A stretch of 64,000 bases of DNA, taken from assembly GCA_033763335.1 (NCBI GenBank), contig JANRKU010000031.1:6977-70976 (forward strand), in the 5' to 3' direction. The position numbers and the translations under genes are program-made. Origin of the DNA: GCA-2794515 sp033763335. GTDB lineage: Bacteria; Chloroflexota; Anaerolineae; Aggregatilineales; Phototrophicaceae. Position 1 is the stretch's first letter, and each line of letters begins with the position of its first letter. Below the pieces are notes generated by a model. It made no database searches. It saw only the letters and a list, made by a program, of their open reading frames with translations, and was not told the DNA's origin. This document shows, piece by piece, positions 25,338-33,265 of the stretch.

Positions 25338-26006
25338 ATGGGGAATTTACGTGTCATTGCCATTTTCATCGGATTTTTATTAATCGTTGCCACTTTCACC
25401 TATCCCTCATGGCGACCACGCCCTGTCATAGAGACGGCAGAGGATATTTTTCCTGAACTCTCAGAGGAATTGCGTCCCTTATTCGATGAATTACCTGCCC
25501 CAGTTCAAGCCATTTATTTGGTTTTGCGTCAAGAAAATAGTAGCACCGCCACAGATTTGGTCACGGCGCGACTAACCCCACCAGAGCGTCTCATTGAAGA
25601 TATGCCCGATATATCCAACGCGCCCCTCATTGCTAGTGGGTCATTTGCCCCTGTCACCTTGCCCGAAGATGAGGTTGATAGAGAACTCCCCCCCTATCAA
25701 GCCCTATATAACGAGACAGTGGGCGATATTGCCATTTATCGTTATCCTGATGATAGACAATTTTTGCGCCTAGAAAATTTTAGTGTCGTCAATGGACCCA
25801 ATTTGCGAGTCTATTTGGCTACCACCGTAGACCCGCTCAATTTAGAAGAATTGGGGAACACCTACCTCGATTTAGGGGCATTGCGGTCAAATTCTGGCAA
25901 CCAGAATTATGAGATTCCGCCACAAGCAAATTTTACTGAATACGTCAGTGTGGTCATCTTCGACACCATATCGGGACATATATTTGGCGTGGCACGCATT
26001 GGTTAG
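25338..26006 (+). CDS. Membrane-anchored DM13-domain protein
   Basis: A protein of 222 residues. A single N-terminal membrane segment (about 5-22) leads into a Pro/Glu-rich spacer, then a DM13 domain from about residue 98: ASGSF, IAIYRYPDDRQFLRLENFSVVNGPNLRVYLATT, YLDLGALRSNSGNQNYEIP and a closing VVIFDTISGHIFGVARIG. DM13 domains are proposed to take part in redox or hydroxylation reactions outside the cell. The conserved Cys found in many family members is absent here, so redox activity is uncertain. It is divergent from the upstream ATPase gene. Confidence 0.88.
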   Translation: MGNLRVIAIFIGFLLIVATFTYPSWRPRPVIETAEDIFPELSEELRPLFDELPAPVQAIYLVLRQENSSTATDLVTARLTPPERLIEDMPDISNAPLIASGSFAPVTLPEDEVDRELPPYQALYNETVGDIAIYRYPDDRQFLRLENFSVVNGPNLRVYLATTVDPLNLEELGNTYLDLGALRSNSGNQNYEIPPQANFTEYVSVVIFDTISGHIFGVARIG

Positions 26007-26102
26007 GTATCATATACAGTATATCGTATCTATAGGGGCGCAATAGTTTGCACCATAGTGATGGATGCGATTAAAAAATTTAAGGATAGAGGAGCCATCT
26101 TT

Positions 26103-26849
26103 ATGCAAATAGACCTCACCAATCAAGTTGCCCTTGTGACAGGAAGCGCCCATCGTGTGGGGAGAGCCATTGCCATCGCTCTTGCTAAAGCAGGAGTTAA
26201 TATTGTTGTTCATTATAATAGTGCAGAACCTAATATCGTGCGCGATACCTTACACGAAATTAAATCGCATGGTGTAGATGCCATCAGTATTCAAGCCAAC
26301 CTCAGTAAACCAGAAGATGTTGGGAATGTATTTTCTCAAATAGATGAGCATTTTGGTAAATTAGACATTTTGGTGAATAGTGCCTCTGTATTCAATAAAA
26401 ATCGGTTGATGGAGGTCTCATTGGCAGATTGGCAAACATCGTTGGATGTCAACCTAACCGCCCCATTCCTATGCACCCAAGCCGCTGTCCCGTTATTGAA
26501 GCGCAATATCCCTACGGGCGGGGTCATCATCAATATTTGTGATTATGGTGCATTGCACCCATGGGCAGAGCGTGTAGACCATAATATCAGCAAAGCAGGG
26601 TTATGGATGCTCACCCAAGTGAGCGCACTCAGCTTGGGGGGGGATAATATCCGTGTGAACGCCGTATTACCCGGTCCCGTGATGAAATCACCTGATATGA
26701 CCGATGAATTTTGGCACAAAATCGGCTCAAGTTTGCCCCTCAAGCGCACAGGCAACGAAGATGATGTGGCGCGAGCAGTCGTCTATTTGGCTGGTGAAAA
26801 CTTTATCACAGGGACATTGCTCACCGTCAATGGCGGGGAGACCATTTAA
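26103..26849 (+). CDS. SDR family reductase, FolM/PTR1-like, catalytic Tyr replaced by His
   Basis: A protein of 248 residues. ATG 26103 is preferred because GAGGAG lies about 9 nt upstream. The nucleotide-binding motif TGSAHRVGRAIA (R18 in place of the usual Gly) is typical of pteridine reductases. In that group the catalytic set is Asp, Tyr, Lys (D181, Y194, K198 in PTR1). Here D147 (NICDYGA) and K164 (HNISKAG) are present, but the position 13 residues after the Asp is His160, not Tyr. It may be inactive, altered, or use another residue. It lies 1 nt before a metallophosphoesterase gene, so the two form an operon. Confidence 0.9.
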   Translation: MQIDLTNQVALVTGSAHRVGRAIAIALAKAGVNIVVHYNSAEPNIVRDTLHEIKSHGVDAISIQANLSKPEDVGNVFSQIDEHFGKLDILVNSASVFNKNRLMEVSLADWQTSLDVNLTAPFLCTQAAVPLLKRNIPTGGVIINICDYGALHPWAERVDHNISKAGLWMLTQVSALSLGGDNIRVNAVLPGPVMKSPDMTDEFWHKIGSSLPLKRTGNEDDVARAVVYLAGENFITGTLLTVNGGETI

Positions 26850-26850
26850 G

Positions 26851-27657
26851 ATGCCCCGTATTGCATGGCTCACCGATGTCCATCTGGAATTTTTGAATCG
26901 CTCCCAACTCGAAACATTCCTCACCACACTCGCCAATGCACGGCTCGATGCCCTTTGGATTACAGGCGATATTGGGCAAGCCACCAGCGTTCATGCCTAT
27001 CTCAATGCCATGCTCAAAGCGGTGCTAAAGCCGATTTATTTTGTATTGGGCAACCACGATTATTATCATGGGAGCATTCCACAAGTGCGCGATGTCATGA
27101 ATAAGCTCACCCATCGTAGCAGTGGCATGGTATGGTTGCCTGCTACAAGTGTTGTCGAGATGACCCAATCGGTGTGTGTGGTTGGGCATGATGGTTGGAG
27201 CGATGGGCGCTATGGCGATTTTATGCGTTCTGGCATCATGCTCAACGATTATCAACTCATCCATGAATTGAGCCACCTGTCTAAAGCCGATTTATGGGTA
27301 CGTTTACAAACATTGGGCAATGAAGCGGCGCATCATTTTCGTCATGTATTGCCAGAAGCGGCGAGTCGCTATTCACAGGTATTTGTGTTATTGCATCCCC
27401 CGCCCTTTATGGAGGTGTGCTATCACAAAGGCAAACCCTATACCCCAGATAACCCCTTCCTCCCTCATTTTTCCTGCAAAGTCGTTGGTGATGTGTTGCT
27501 CGAAATGGCAGATGCCTATCCACACACCCATTTCACCGTCTTATGTGGGCATACCCATGGCGGAGGCGAAGCACAGATGCGACCCAATTTGCGCGTCCTC
27601 AATGGCTTGGCAGAATATCGCCATCCACAAATTCAGCGTATTTTTGAATTTGCTTAA
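26851..27657 (+). CDS. Calcineurin-like metallophosphoesterase
   Basis: A protein of 268 residues. ATG 26851 lies one base after the SDR stop with GGGGAG inside the SDR 3' end; a longer frame running inside the SDR gene is rejected. Motifs: LTDVHLEF, WITGDIG, FVLGNHDYYHG, VFVLLHPPPF and LCGHTHGGG, which together give the dinuclear metal centre. Compared with the two other phosphoesterases in the window it has a longer mid-region. Substrate unknown; coupling with a pteridine-reductase-like SDR suggests a shared small-molecule pathway, as inference only. Confidence 0.92.
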   Translation: MPRIAWLTDVHLEFLNRSQLETFLTTLANARLDALWITGDIGQATSVHAYLNAMLKAVLKPIYFVLGNHDYYHGSIPQVRDVMNKLTHRSSGMVWLPATSVVEMTQSVCVVGHDGWSDGRYGDFMRSGIMLNDYQLIHELSHLSKADLWVRLQTLGNEAAHHFRHVLPEAASRYSQVFVLLHPPPFMEVCYHKGKPYTPDNPFLPHFSCKVVGDVLLEMADAYPHTHFTVLCGHTHGGGEAQMRPNLRVLNGLAEYRHPQIQRIFEFA

Positions 27658-27735
27658 TCATATCTTAAGCCCAATTCTGCTACTGGTCTTATATTCACCA
27701 CGTAAAATAATGATACGATAAATCATCTGAATGGT

Positions 27736-27808
27736 ATGCAAACGGCGTTTTGCCGTCCCTACAACCCGATTCAGGTTTGTAGGAACACGCTATCGTGTGA
27801 CCGCATAA
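27736..27808. repeat. Mosaic of short palindromes, family B-like
   Basis: Three short inverted repeats in tandem: ACGGC-gttt-tGCCGT followed by CCCTAC, an imperfect CCTACAAcCC / GGtTTGTAGG, and ACACG-ctat-CGTGT. The first resembles the GGGACGGCA palindromes at 44.8 and 48.2 kb. Confidence 0.65.
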
Positions 27809-27824
27809 GGTGAAAGGAAAGACC

Positions 27825-28664
27825 TTGAAAGACAATATCACATGGCAAGACTATCATGCCCTACATCCACAAAACACAGTGGATGGTGCGCTCCGTGTGG
27901 CGCAAGGTGTGTATAGCCCTCAACTCGACAATAAACGCGATATTTTGGTATGGTTGCCCCCCACCTACCCCTATGAACATCGCAAACGCTATCCTGTCCT
28001 CTATTTTTTTGACGGACAAAACCTATTCGATTCGCATACCAGTTATGCGGGTGAATGGCATGTTGATTCCACTATGATTGCACTCGCCCAAGAAGGCATT
28101 GAGGCGATTATCGTTGGATTGCCCAACAACGACCAACGGCATTTGGAATATAACCCGTTTGAGGAATCGCATATCGGACGTGGCAAAGGCGATAAAACCA
28201 TCGAATTTATTGCCCAAACCATCAAGCCGATGATTGACCGTGATTTTCGCACCCGCCCCGATAGAGCCTATACCGGATTAGGTGGCTCATCTATGGGTGG
28301 GGGTATGGCATTATTCGGTTATCTGGCGTATCCGCACATTTTTGGGTTATGCGCCGCCCTCAGCCCTGCCTACTGGTTTGGTGGCAAGAAAATGCTCGAT
28401 TATGCCAGCAAACGCCCCTATAACGGCGGGCGCATGTATTTGGATGTTGGCACGGCAGAAGGTAGCCAGAAAAAACCCCGTTGGTCAAAAAATACCTATG
28501 CCGAAATGTTTGTGGAATCGGTGCAAACCCTCACCAACACACTGGTGAATAATGGCTATACAGAGGGGAAAAATATCCAATTTGTGTTGGATGAAGGTGG
28601 CACACATAGCGAATCGGCTTGGGCGAGGCGGTTGCCCAATGCCATGCGCTTTTTGTTGGGGTAA
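27825..28664 (+). CDS. Alpha/beta hydrolase, enterochelin-esterase/esterase-D-like
   Basis: A protein of 279 residues from TTG 27825, which has AAGGA 6 nt upstream. A GTG at 27810 would add five residues but lacks a ribosome site. Features: RDILVWLPPTYPYEHRKRYPVLYFFDGQNLFD, nucleophile elbow GGSSMGGG and a closing Asp/His region (LDVGTAEGSQKK, then GTHSESAW). This is the putative esterase family (PF00756) that includes Fes/IroE enterochelin esterases and S-formylglutathione hydrolases. No signal peptide is present, so it is cytoplasmic. Substrate unknown. Confidence 0.88.
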   Translation: MKDNITWQDYHALHPQNTVDGALRVAQGVYSPQLDNKRDILVWLPPTYPYEHRKRYPVLYFFDGQNLFDSHTSYAGEWHVDSTMIALAQEGIEAIIVGLPNNDQRHLEYNPFEESHIGRGKGDKTIEFIAQTIKPMIDRDFRTRPDRAYTGLGGSSMGGGMALFGYLAYPHIFGLCAALSPAYWFGGKKMLDYASKRPYNGGRMYLDVGTAEGSQKKPRWSKNTYAEMFVESVQTLTNTLVNNGYTEGKNIQFVLDEGGTHSESAWARRLPNAMRFLLG

Positions 28665-28717
28665 TAAACGAAATGACAGGTGCGATAAATATTGCGCCTG
28701 TTATCTCACATCGCTAA

Positions 28718-28746
28718 TTGAAAAATTCCCCTAAATTTGTTATGCT
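28718..28746 (+). promoter_or_regulatory. Promoter of tRNA-Arg
   Basis: TTGAAA (28718-28723), 17 bp spacer, TATGCT (28741-28746). The predicted start is about 6 nt before the tRNA 5' end. Confidence 0.75.
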
Positions 28747-28758
28747 GAATGACGATAT

Positions 28759-28830
28759 GCCTCTGTAGCTCAGTGGATAGAGCAGAGCACTCCTAAGGCT
28801 TGTGCGCGGGTTCGATTCTCGCCAGGGGCA
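28759..28830 (+). tRNA. tRNA-Arg (anticodon CCU)
   Basis: A 72-nt cloverleaf can be drawn fully. The acceptor is GCCUCUG/CAGGGGC with one U-G pair and discriminator A. The D-stem is GCUC/GAGC. The anticodon loop CUCCUAA places CCU at 28792-28794. The variable loop has 4 nt and the T-arm is GCGGG-UUCGAUU-CUCGC. The CCA end is not encoded. The anticodon stem GAGCA/GGCUU has an A31-G39 mismatch next to the loop and a terminal G-U. The gene is single, with its own promoter just upstream. Confidence 0.93.
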
Positions 28831-28942
28831 ATTCTAAACCATATCTACCAATTCTTATGAATTATTTCACAAATTTCCTCAAACTGCTTGCGTCAAAATA
28901 CAATTCCCTGTTATAGTGAGAGTAGTGAGTGTAATAAATTGT

Positions 28943-28948
28943 TATACT
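28943..28948 (+). promoter_or_regulatory. Probable -10 box of the secreted-protein gene
   Basis: TATACT 33 nt before ATG 28982. The leader resembles that of the WD40-like gene at 19.3 kb. Confidence 0.5.
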
Positions 28949-28981
28949 CCGTCTCATTGTTTTATTTATCTAGGAGCATAT

Positions 28982-29866
28982 ATGTTGCGTAAATTGGCGT
29001 TATTAGCGGTGATGGTTGTGGCTATGTTGGGCGTTGCAATGCCTGCATCGGCAGATGTTGAGACTCATGGGATTGTTACTCCAGTAGGCTATTGGCTTGT
29101 GATGGCGACTGCCAATCCACTCACCCAGTCTGGTGGGGTTGGGTCTGTTATCACCTTTGATGTTGAAGCCTATGTTGGATTAGCATGTGTTGGTGCGCCA
29201 CCCTGTGTAGCCCCTCCCGGTCCTGTGGATTCATTTGAAGTATCATTTGATGGAATTTATGGGCTAGATGCCGCTAAATTTTCTAAAACCGGTGGTGATA
29301 CAGGCATAGTCATTGTAGACGATGAAACCTCATTCAATGCAATCATTACTTGCGATACATCAGAAGTAGGCACATTCACCGCCCAAATTTATTTTGAAGA
29401 TGTGCCGCTTCCCCCCCTCTTAAAATCAAATACCGTTAGCAAAGTTGTTACTGGCGAAAGCAACAGCTCTTTTGTTACTATCACCTGCATTGTGACAGAA
29501 ACGGGTGCAGTTGTGACAGTAGCTCCTTCTGTGACATCAGAAAACACCGAAACAGGCGCACCCTTGCGCGTCTATTGCTCCGATTCTGGCAAAACATTTT
29601 TCATTTATCGCAGTGTGGGCAATACAGGTGAACTCGAATTTATTTCTACCGAATCTGAAGTAGAAGATGCGGGAATCCCCTCTGGCACCCCTGTTGTCAT
29701 CGAAGAAAGTGATTCTGGCGATATTGTCCTGTATCGCCTCAGCAACGGACAATACATGGTGCAAATGTTTGTACCAGACCCCGTGATTGGTGGCAAGGTT
29801 TACAGTTTTGTGTGGGGACCTTGTGCCTATGGTAAAAATGGCGCACGCGGGTTCTTCACCCCCTGA
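28982..29866 (+). CDS. Secreted hypothetical protein with Cys pairs
   Basis: A protein of 294 residues. ATG 28982 is chosen for AGGAG 6 nt upstream and a textbook signal peptide (MLRKLALL...MPASA, residues 1-22). A GTG at 28916 would lie upstream of the -10 box. The mature part has a beta-rich Ig-like N-terminal half with ACVGAPPC and two later TC motifs. A variable acidic C-terminal half follows, ending VWGPCAYG. There is no enzyme motif or anchor. It is probably released or surface-bound; function unknown. A strong terminator follows. Confidence 0.75.
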   Translation: MLRKLALLAVMVVAMLGVAMPASADVETHGIVTPVGYWLVMATANPLTQSGGVGSVITFDVEAYVGLACVGAPPCVAPPGPVDSFEVSFDGIYGLDAAKFSKTGGDTGIVIVDDETSFNAIITCDTSEVGTFTAQIYFEDVPLPPLLKSNTVSKVVTGESNSSFVTITCIVTETGAVVTVAPSVTSENTETGAPLRVYCSDSGKTFFIYRSVGNTGELEFISTESEVEDAGIPSGTPVVIEESDSGDIVLYRLSNGQYMVQMFVPDPVIGGKVYSFVWGPCAYGKNGARGFFTP

Positions 29867-29896
29867 TTGTAACTTGCTCAAGGCGATTATCCATAC

Positions 29897-29930
29897 ATAT
29901 CCCCCTGTTGTAGGGGGATATTTGTTTATA
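29897..29930 (+). terminator. Rho-independent terminator
   Basis: Ten-bp perfect arms ATATCCCCCT / AGGGGGATAT with a 5 nt loop and a TTGTTTATA tail. Confidence 0.85.
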
Positions 29931-30273
29931 ACGGCAAAAATCGCAATTGTCCGCGCCATTCCTCAAAATGACTTGCCTCTATCACCATTTCTAACGCCTC
30001 AATAGATTCGCTTAAAGGGCGTTCCTGATGTAAAAGCATTATTGTAGGTAATGATTCACCCTTATTAACACGCTCATAAAAATATTTGGTCATCGTATTG
30101 ACATCATGGGATAACAAAATGATGTCGGTTTCAGCTAATGATGCGAGTAGCTCACTATCGGTCATTCTCATCATTGGGGTGTCTTGAACACGGGTAATAT
30201 CTAATTGCGAATAGTGTCGCTTTAATGCCCGTAAAATATCGTTGTTAAAATTCTCATCCGCCAAAAACCGCAT
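29926..30273 (-). CDS. DUF5615 PIN-like toxin-type protein
   Basis: A protein of 115 residues. The start MRFLADENFNNDILRAL, followed by DTPMMRMTDSELLASLAETDIILLSHDVNTM, is the DUF5615/Mut7-C PIN-like pattern with conserved acidic residues (D6, E7, D39 region and the D in LSHD). PIN-like proteins are typically RNases. It is one base downstream of a DUF433 gene, the standard antitoxin-like partner, so the pair is a probable toxin-antitoxin module. Confidence 0.9.
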   Translation of the reverse strand: MRFLADENFNNDILRALKRHYSQLDITRVQDTPMMRMTDSELLASLAETDIILLSHDVNTMTKYFYERVNKGESLPTIMLLHQERPLSESIEALEMVIEASHFEEWRGQLRFLPL

Positions 30274-30274
30274 T

Positions 30275-30622
30275 TTATTCCTCTGATAGTTCTTGCTTTT
30301 GGCGCAAACGTGCCTCTAAATCTGCTTTGGTCAGTTTAGGCGGATATTGGGCTTCCCACTCACGGCGGATACGTTGGGCTTCGGCTTCTTGGCGGCGTAA
30401 ATAAGCATCTATTTCGGCGCGATGATTGAGGTAATATCCCACTACCAAAAACACATCGGCTAAGGTGAGAGTAGGATATTGTGACACAATGGTTTCTGGA
30501 GTTGAACCTTGTAAAAATGAATAAATCACCCCATCTATCATCACGCGGGTATCTCCAACACGCAATACACCATGTTCATCACGACGAATGGGCATTGGTT
30601 CTTGTATAGGGGTTGCTATCAT
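30275..30622 (-). CDS. DUF433 antitoxin-like protein
   Basis: A protein of 115 residues from ATG 30622, with AAAGGA 8 nt upstream; GTG at 30625 is the alternative. The core is LRVGDTRVMIDGVIYSFLQGSTPETIVSQYPTLTLADVFLVVGYYLNHRAEIDAYL, which is the DUF433 winged-helix-like domain. It is followed by a long charged helix (EAEAQRIRREWEAQ) likely to wrap the partner. It precedes and is coupled to the DUF5615 gene. It probably represses its own operon, as other antitoxins do; no operator was identified. Confidence 0.9.
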   Translation of the reverse strand: MIATPIQEPMPIRRDEHGVLRVGDTRVMIDGVIYSFLQGSTPETIVSQYPTLTLADVFLVVGYYLNHRAEIDAYLRRQEAEAQRIRREWEAQYPPKLTKADLEARLRQKQELSEE

Positions 30623-30683
30623 CACTTTTTCCTTTCGCTATTGATAAAATTATATCCCATAAACCATCCCACACCATCGCCCA

Positions 30684-30712
30684 TTATCATTCTTCCCCAA
30701 ATGCCGTATAAT
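30684..30712 (+). promoter_or_regulatory. Promoter of the small membrane protein - CopC/CopD operon
   Basis: TTATCA (30684-30689), 17 bp spacer, TATAAT (30707-30712). It is correctly placed 37 nt before ATG 30749. Confidence 0.75.
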
Positions 30713-30748
30713 CAAATTTGTGAAAATGATTACAATCAGAGGAGCATC

Positions 30749-30940
30749 ATGCCATTTTTAGTATTGGCGCATGGGGCGCTTGGTATTTTTGATGAACTGA
30801 TATTTATCGGTGTTGGGGTGTTATTTTTGATAGCCATGATTATTGTTTGGGTACGGAGTCGCGCCATTCCCCCCACCATTGATGAGACCCCTACCCCCGA
30901 TGTTCCGCTTGCTGATGATACCCATTTTCGGTTGGATTAA
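30749..30940 (+). CDS. 63-residue single-pass membrane protein
   Basis: ATG 30749 has GAGGAG 6 nt upstream; a long upstream frame extension would cross the promoter and is rejected. One hydrophobic helix (about residues 16-36) is followed by a short Pro-rich acidic tail ending in RLD. The stop lies 3 nt before the CopC-CopD ATG, so it is cotranscribed with and probably translationally coupled to that copper-related protein. It may be a small accessory subunit; no family is recognised. Confidence 0.75.
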   Translation: MPFLVLAHGALGIFDELIFIGVGVLFLIAMIIVWVRSRAIPPTIDETPTPDVPLADDTHFRLD

Positions 30941-30943
30941 CGC

Positions 30944-33160
30944 ATGACGCATAAACGCTTATGGGCAATTTTTATCCTGATGATTGGTTTATTTTCGGCT
31001 GTGCCATTCACATCGGCACATGGCTATTTGGTGCGTGCCATCCCAGAAAATCGCGCCGTATTAGACCGCGCCCCCACACGGGTGCAGTATTGGTTCAGTG
31101 AGGGACTCGAAGAATCGTTCAGCACCATCAATATTCGTGACCAAGCGGGGCAAATTGTCGCTAGTGGTGGCGTATCGGATAGCGATAGCTCATTGCTCAC
31201 CGCACGTCTGCCCAACGACCTGCCCAATGGGGCGTATGTGGTGGAATTGCGCCCCGCTTTTGCCAGCGATGGGCATGTTTATGCCGAAAGTCGCGTATTT
31301 TTCATCGGGGAAGCCATTGGTGATATTGAAATCAATGCCGATAGGGGTGCAATCCCGCTAGAGGTGTTCTGGCTATTTTTTACCATTGGGGCAAACCTTG
31401 TGCTATTCGGCACATTGGCATTATATGGATGGGTACTTTTGCCCGCGTGGGGAAATAAATCACACAAGGCGGGATGGTTGCCACCGCGTTTGATGAATCG
31501 GTTACATGCCCTCATTGGGTTTAGTTTATTGGTCGGGTTCATGGGCAATAGCATTGCACTCATCCAACAAACCATGACCTTTTTTAATATCCCCTTTGAC
31601 CAAGCCCTACAACCCCAATTCTGGGAATTAGTACGGGTGGGGTCACGGTTTGGCGATGTGTGGATGTGGCGCATGGGATTAATGAGCCTGTTGGGGGCGA
31701 TGTTCCTCGCCACGCTCATGTATCAAAAACAGTATCCAGAGGTCGTTTATCCATTTTGGATGGCGGGGCTATGGGTTGGGGCGCTGATTATTGGCACGTT
31801 CAGCATCACCAGCCATGCGGCAGGCGCACTTACATTGGCATGGGCGGGTATTTTTGTGGATTGGGCGCATGGAATTGGGGTAGCGATATGGGTGGGCGGG
31901 TTATTCGCCCTCGTCTTATGCCTGCCTGTTGCCCTCGCGCCGTATGCCGATGGTCAACGCCATGATGCGTTGCGCGTGGTCATCAAACGATTTTCTGGGG
32001 TGGCGATTGGCGTGTTGGCGGTGGTTATCGCCAGTGGGGTCTATAGTGCCAGTAATTGGATTTATGGCGGAGATGAGTTACAAAGCAGTTTTGGCACGGC
32101 ACTCATCGCCAAAATAATCATGATTGTGCCACTATTGGGGATTGGGGCGCTTAATCACCTGCTCGCTCATCCCGACCAATATGTCCGTTTGCGGAAATGG
32201 GTTAATCCCACGTTAGGGCATTTTATCCACATCACCCGCGTCGAAATTCTCATCGCATCGGCGGTATTGGTCGCCGCCAGCACCCTCAGCGCCACACCTA
32301 TCCCTGTACCTGCTTTCATCCAAAGCGAATCACAAGCACCATCCGCCACACAAACCATCGGGGATATGACGGTGAGCATGAACATTACCCCTGGTGGGAT
32401 GGGTGTCAATACCTTCGATATTGCGCTGTCACGAAATAATATGCCCGTCACCGATGCCACTGTGGTGGTGATGAATCAATCCCCATCGCAAGATAAACGG
32501 GGCGACATCCATACCACCGAACTCATAGACGGCGGGGTGTATGTCTCTGCGGGTGGCGAAATTGACCATGAGGGGGTGTGGTGGTCACTGGTAGCTATCA
32601 CCCAAAACGGGGTTACGGAGCGCGTCGCATTTACATGGGACATCAACGCCGATGCGGGGGTGATTGTTAGCCTGCCACCGACCCTGATACAATTATTGGC
32701 GTTGGGTGCGGTTTTCGGTGCGGTGGGATTTGCTTTATCGCCTGTGGTGCGGAGGCGCATCAAAAAAATGGGTATGAACAAATTCTCGGTCTCATTTGCG
32801 GTAGCGGCGACCATCCTCACTATTTTTGGTCTTGTGATTGGGTGGCGCGTGATGGAAAACACCCAACAAACTTATTTGGCGACACTCAATCCATTGCCTG
32901 TCGTGATAAATACCAATTTGCCCACCCAAGAATCACTCAATTTTGGCGAAACAGCCTTTAATGAACACTGTGAGGCGTGGCAAAATACAAGTGATTTTGA
33001 TGAATTGGTATCACGGCTCAATCGGACTCGTGACGAAGATTTGTATAGCGCCCTTGTAGATGGTTGGCGCAATTTGCCTGCCTGTGCGCGAGAACTATCG
33101 CCAGAAACACGCTGGGATATGGTGAATTATATTCGGGCATTAGGGATGTCTTCACTGTGA
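30944..33160 (+). CDS. CopC-CopD fusion with degenerate cytochrome c-like C-terminus
   Basis: A protein of 738 residues. The signal peptide ends near TSA, and the mature protein starts HGYLVRAIPENRAVLDRAPTRV, the CopC domain with its conserved N-terminal His. A CopD-type membrane domain with about eight helices follows (residues about 135-455), with His-rich loops including SHAAGAL and DWAHGIGVAIWVGGL. After that come an extracytoplasmic beta domain (YtkA-like, about 465-575) and two more helices. The last ~75 residues resemble a cytochrome c (ETRWDMVNYIRAL) but lack the haem-binding CxxCH: C676 is followed by EAWQ, and a second Cys is C714. It probably handles copper across the membrane. Confidence 0.9.
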   Translation: MTHKRLWAIFILMIGLFSAVPFTSAHGYLVRAIPENRAVLDRAPTRVQYWFSEGLEESFSTINIRDQAGQIVASGGVSDSDSSLLTARLPNDLPNGAYVVELRPAFASDGHVYAESRVFFIGEAIGDIEINADRGAIPLEVFWLFFTIGANLVLFGTLALYGWVLLPAWGNKSHKAGWLPPRLMNRLHALIGFSLLVGFMGNSIALIQQTMTFFNIPFDQALQPQFWELVRVGSRFGDVWMWRMGLMSLLGAMFLATLMYQKQYPEVVYPFWMAGLWVGALIIGTFSITSHAAGALTLAWAGIFVDWAHGIGVAIWVGGLFALVLCLPVALAPYADGQRHDALRVVIKRFSGVAIGVLAVVIASGVYSASNWIYGGDELQSSFGTALIAKIIMIVPLLGIGALNHLLAHPDQYVRLRKWVNPTLGHFIHITRVEILIASAVLVAASTLSATPIPVPAFIQSESQAPSATQTIGDMTVSMNITPGGMGVNTFDIALSRNNMPVTDATVVVMNQSPSQDKRGDIHTTELIDGGVYVSAGGEIDHEGVWWSLVAITQNGVTERVAFTWDINADAGVIVSLPPTLIQLLALGAVFGAVGFALSPVVRRRIKKMGMNKFSVSFAVAATILTIFGLVIGWRVMENTQQTYLATLNPLPVVINTNLPTQESLNFGETAFNEHCEAWQNTSDFDELVSRLNRTRDEDLYSALVDGWRNLPACARELSPETRWDMVNYIRALGMSSL

Positions 33161-33167
33161 AATTAAT

Positions 33168-33191
33168 GGACGCAACATGTTGCGCCCTTAC
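33168..33191. repeat. Family A palindrome, third copy (one arm degenerate)
   Basis: GGACGCAACATGTTGCGCCC plus TTAC. Compared with the 12.7 kb copy the left arm has GGA in place of GGG and has lost GTAA. It lies directly after the CopC-CopD stop. Confidence 0.85.
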
Positions 33192-33265
33192 ACGCCATAT
33201 TAAACGAATAAGAAGCGGATACCTTTATAAAAATTTGAATATGCCTATCTTAAAAAGGATAAACC

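Noticed and set aside
26704..26850. Upstream extension of the phosphoesterase frame inside the SDR gene
   Set aside because: It is out of frame with the SDR and lacks similarity; ATG 26851 directly after the SDR stop starts the conserved domain.
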